Translations under genes and position numbers: made by a program
In this document: positions 61,213 to 62,505 of the stretch, piece by piece
How the letters are laid out: each line of letters begins with the position of its first letter
Numbering within the stretch: position 1 is the stretch's first letter
The notes under the pieces: model-generated
The model's input: the letters and a program-made list of their open reading frames with translations, nothing else
What the model was told of the DNA's origin: nothing
Database searches by the model: none
NCBI GenBank assembly: GCA_937952245.1
Contig: CALFYS010000100.1
Coordinates: forward strand, 1 to 62,505
Direction of reading: 5' to 3'
DNA from: an uncultured Alphaproteobacteria bacterium
GTDB taxonomy: Bacteria > Pseudomonadota > Alphaproteobacteria > Puniceispirillales > UBA1172
DNA: 62,505 nucleotides

Positions 61213-61626
61213 ATGCGTCTCTATGAAAGCGTATTTATTGCGCGTCAAGATATTTCCACAGGTCAGGTCGATGCTCTGTGTGAAGAATTTGAAGGCATCA
61301 TCACATCAGGTGGTGGTAAAATCCTGAAAAAAGAATATTGGGGTCTGAAGACCTTGGCTTACCGGATCAAAAAGAACCGGAAAGGCCATTATGTTCTGTT
61401 CAACATTGAAGCCGATGCCGCAACAATGGATGAATATGACCGTAAATTAGGGCTGAATGAAGATGTGATCCGTGTTCTGACCATCAAAACCGAAGAGGTT
61501 AGCGATGAGCCATCCATCATGATGCAGTCCAAATCAGATCGCCCGCATCGTGATTCCGATGACAGCGCCGCTGAAAGCCCAAGCGCTGACAGCAAATCTG
61601 AAACAAGCACCGAAGACAAGGAGTAA
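61213..61626 (+). CDS. rpsF: 30S ribosomal protein S6
   Basis: Small-subunit protein that binds 16S rRNA together with S18. The 137 residues open with MRLYESVFIARQDIS and contain KKEYWGLKTLAYRIKKNRKG (split as YWGLKTLAYRI) and an EYDRKLGLNEDVIRVLTIK region. The last ~35 residues are a Ser/Asp/Glu-rich tail, common in alphaproteobacterial S6. First gene of rpsF-rpsR-rplI. Confidence 0.97.
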   Translation: MRLYESVFIARQDISTGQVDALCEEFEGIITSGGGKILKKEYWGLKTLAYRIKKNRKGHYVLFNIEADAATMDEYDRKLGLNEDVIRVLTIKTEEVSDEPSIMMQSKSDRPHRDSDDSAAESPSADSKSETSTEDKE

Positions 61627-61631
61627 AGACC

Positions 61632-61886
61632 ATGGCTCAACTTGAGATTAAACGTGCATCCGTTCGCCGTCCCCAAGGTCGTCGTCGGAAGTCTTGCCCA
61701 TTTTCAGGCCCAAACGCGCCGAAGATTGACTATAAAGATGTCAAACTGCTGCAGCGTTTCACCACTGAGCGTGGCAAAATTGTTCCAAGCCGCATTTCTG
61801 CCGTTTCTGCTAAGAAACAGCGTGAATTGACCACAGCCATCAAGCGGGCTCGCCATCTTGCGCTGATGCCTTATGTCTTGAGCTAG
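61632..61886 (+). CDS. rpsR: 30S ribosomal protein S18
   Basis: Partner of S6 on the platform of the small subunit. The 84 residues contain RRKSCPFSG and DYKDVKLLQRFTTERGKIVPSRI (DVKLLQRFTTERGKI), then KKQRELTTAIKRARHLALMPY, split as RELTTAIKRARHLA. The start lies 5 nt after the rpsF stop. Confidence 0.97.
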   Translation: MAQLEIKRASVRRPQGRRRKSCPFSGPNAPKIDYKDVKLLQRFTTERGKIVPSRISAVSAKKQRELTTAIKRARHLALMPYVLS

Positions 61887-61897
61887 GAGATAACATT

Positions 61898-62505
61898 ATG
61901 GAAATTATCCTTCTCGAACGCGTGGAAAACCTCGGCCAGATGGGTGATCTTGTCACCGTCAAGCCAGGCTATGCCCGCAACTTCCTTTTGCCAAAAGGCA
62001 AAGCGATCCGCGCCACTGCTGCAAATCGTGAAAAATTTGAAGCTGATCGCGCTCAACTCGAAGCCGAAAACCTCGCCAAAAAAGGTGAAGCCGATAAGGT
62101 TGCTGAAAAGATGGAAGGCCTGACCGTCCAGCTGATCCGCGCCGCTTCTGAAATGGGTCAGCTTTATGGATCAGCATCCAGCCGTGATATTGCCCAAGCG
62201 ATCACCGAAGACGGCTTTACCGTCAGCAAGACTCAGGTTGACCTGAACAGCGCGATTAAGACATTGGGTCTGTTCCCTGTCCGTGTTGTGTTGCACCCTG
62301 AAGTTGCGGTTGAAGTGACTGTCAATATTGCCCGTTCTGCTGATGAAGCCGCGGAACAGCAGCGTCTTGGCCGCGCCATCATCAGCGATGTTGCTGAACG
62401 TGAGCGTGAAGAAGCCGCCGCCGCCGCGCAGGAAGCCGCTGAACGTGTTGCCGCTCAGGAAGACGAAGATGATGCGGATACAACAAACAGCGCATCGGAT
62501 GAAGC
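61898..62505 (+). CDS. rplI: 50S ribosomal protein L9 (partial, runs off the window)
   Basis: Large-subunit protein at the base of the L1 stalk. The ATG at 61898 follows a TAGGAGAT site overlapping the rpsR stop. The visible 202 residues start MEIILLERVENLGQMGDLV, with GYARNFLLPKGKA, the long central helix, and a C-terminal domain (GSASSRDIAQAI, FPVRVVLHPEV). An acidic Ala/Glu-rich extension begins near residue 160, and no stop codon is reached, so it is longer than the ~149-residue E. coli protein. Confidence 0.95.
   Translation, partial: MEIILLERVENLGQMGDLVTVKPGYARNFLLPKGKAIRATAANREKFEADRAQLEAENLAKKGEADKVAEKMEGLTVQLIRAASEMGQLYGSASSRDIAQAITEDGFTVSKTQVDLNSAIKTLGLFPVRVVLHPEVAVEVTVNIARSADEAAEQQRLGRAIISDVAEREREEAAAAAQEAAERVAAQEDEDDADTTNSASDE

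Overview
This window looks like the chromosomal core of an alphaproteobacterium, most likely a free-living marine type near the SAR116 clade. That placement is inferred from gene order and protein features; no alignment was possible. The clues are an E1-beta pyruvate dehydrogenase subunit with its own lipoyl domain, a complete 14-gene nuoA-N cluster with separate nuoC and nuoD running into birA-coaX-rnj-mce-DUF1467, the block bamE / ubiquinol-cytochrome c chaperone / DUF177-plsX-fabH-ihfA-merR, a ribBA whose second domain lacks the GTP cyclohydrolase cysteines, and clustered GANTC (CcrM-type) sites. Base composition looks mid-range and even by eye. I see no prophage, insertion sequence, CRISPR array, rRNA or pseudogene.

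Layout. 1-11.8 kb (minus strand): tpiA, secG, pyrG, kdsA, eno, an ftsB-like cell-division gene, pdhA-pdhB-pdhC-lpd and lipA, which link lower glycolysis, CTP and KDO supply and lipoate-dependent pyruvate oxidation. 11.9-18.9 kb (plus strand): a PpiD-like periplasmic folding factor overlapping trpE, a secreted SPOR-like protein, and a two-gene membrane transporter unit. 18.9-25.7 kb (minus): a branched-chain/amide-type ABC transporter (livFGMH plus binding protein) behind a cytoplasmic gamma-glutamyltransferase-like enzyme; its LivF carries a histone-H1-like lysine/alanine tail. 25.8-28.4 kb: tRNA-Leu(UAG), a DUF952 gene, a GlcG-like gene with a DUF3429 gene, an EamA transporter and tRNA-Pro(GGG). 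28.4-32.4 kb (minus): merR, ihfA, fabH, plsX, DUF177 and a cytochrome bc1 assembly chaperone, divergent from bamE. 33-41.4 kb (minus): a proton-pumping pyrophosphatase, then nusB-ribH-ribBA-ribE-ribD-nrdR-glyA-rpiB read from its distal end. 41.7-59.9 kb (minus): DUF1467-mce-rnj-coaX-birA-nuoN to nuoA. 60-62.5 kb: a DHDPS-family aldolase (minus), then the ribosomal operon rpsF-rpsR-rplI (plus), with rplI running off the end.

Most of this is housekeeping. The signals that ordinary annotation would miss are small: four GANTC sites packed over a predicted promoter and leader hairpin in front of the ftsB-like gene; the H1-like tail on LivF; a series of hairpins ending in a terminator in the 350-bp gap upstream of rpiB (possible small RNA); a likely CUG start for plsX; mutually exclusive hairpins in front of an EamA transporter; and a three-hairpin leader in front of rpsF. 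I did not find anything I would defend as a wholly new multi-gene system.
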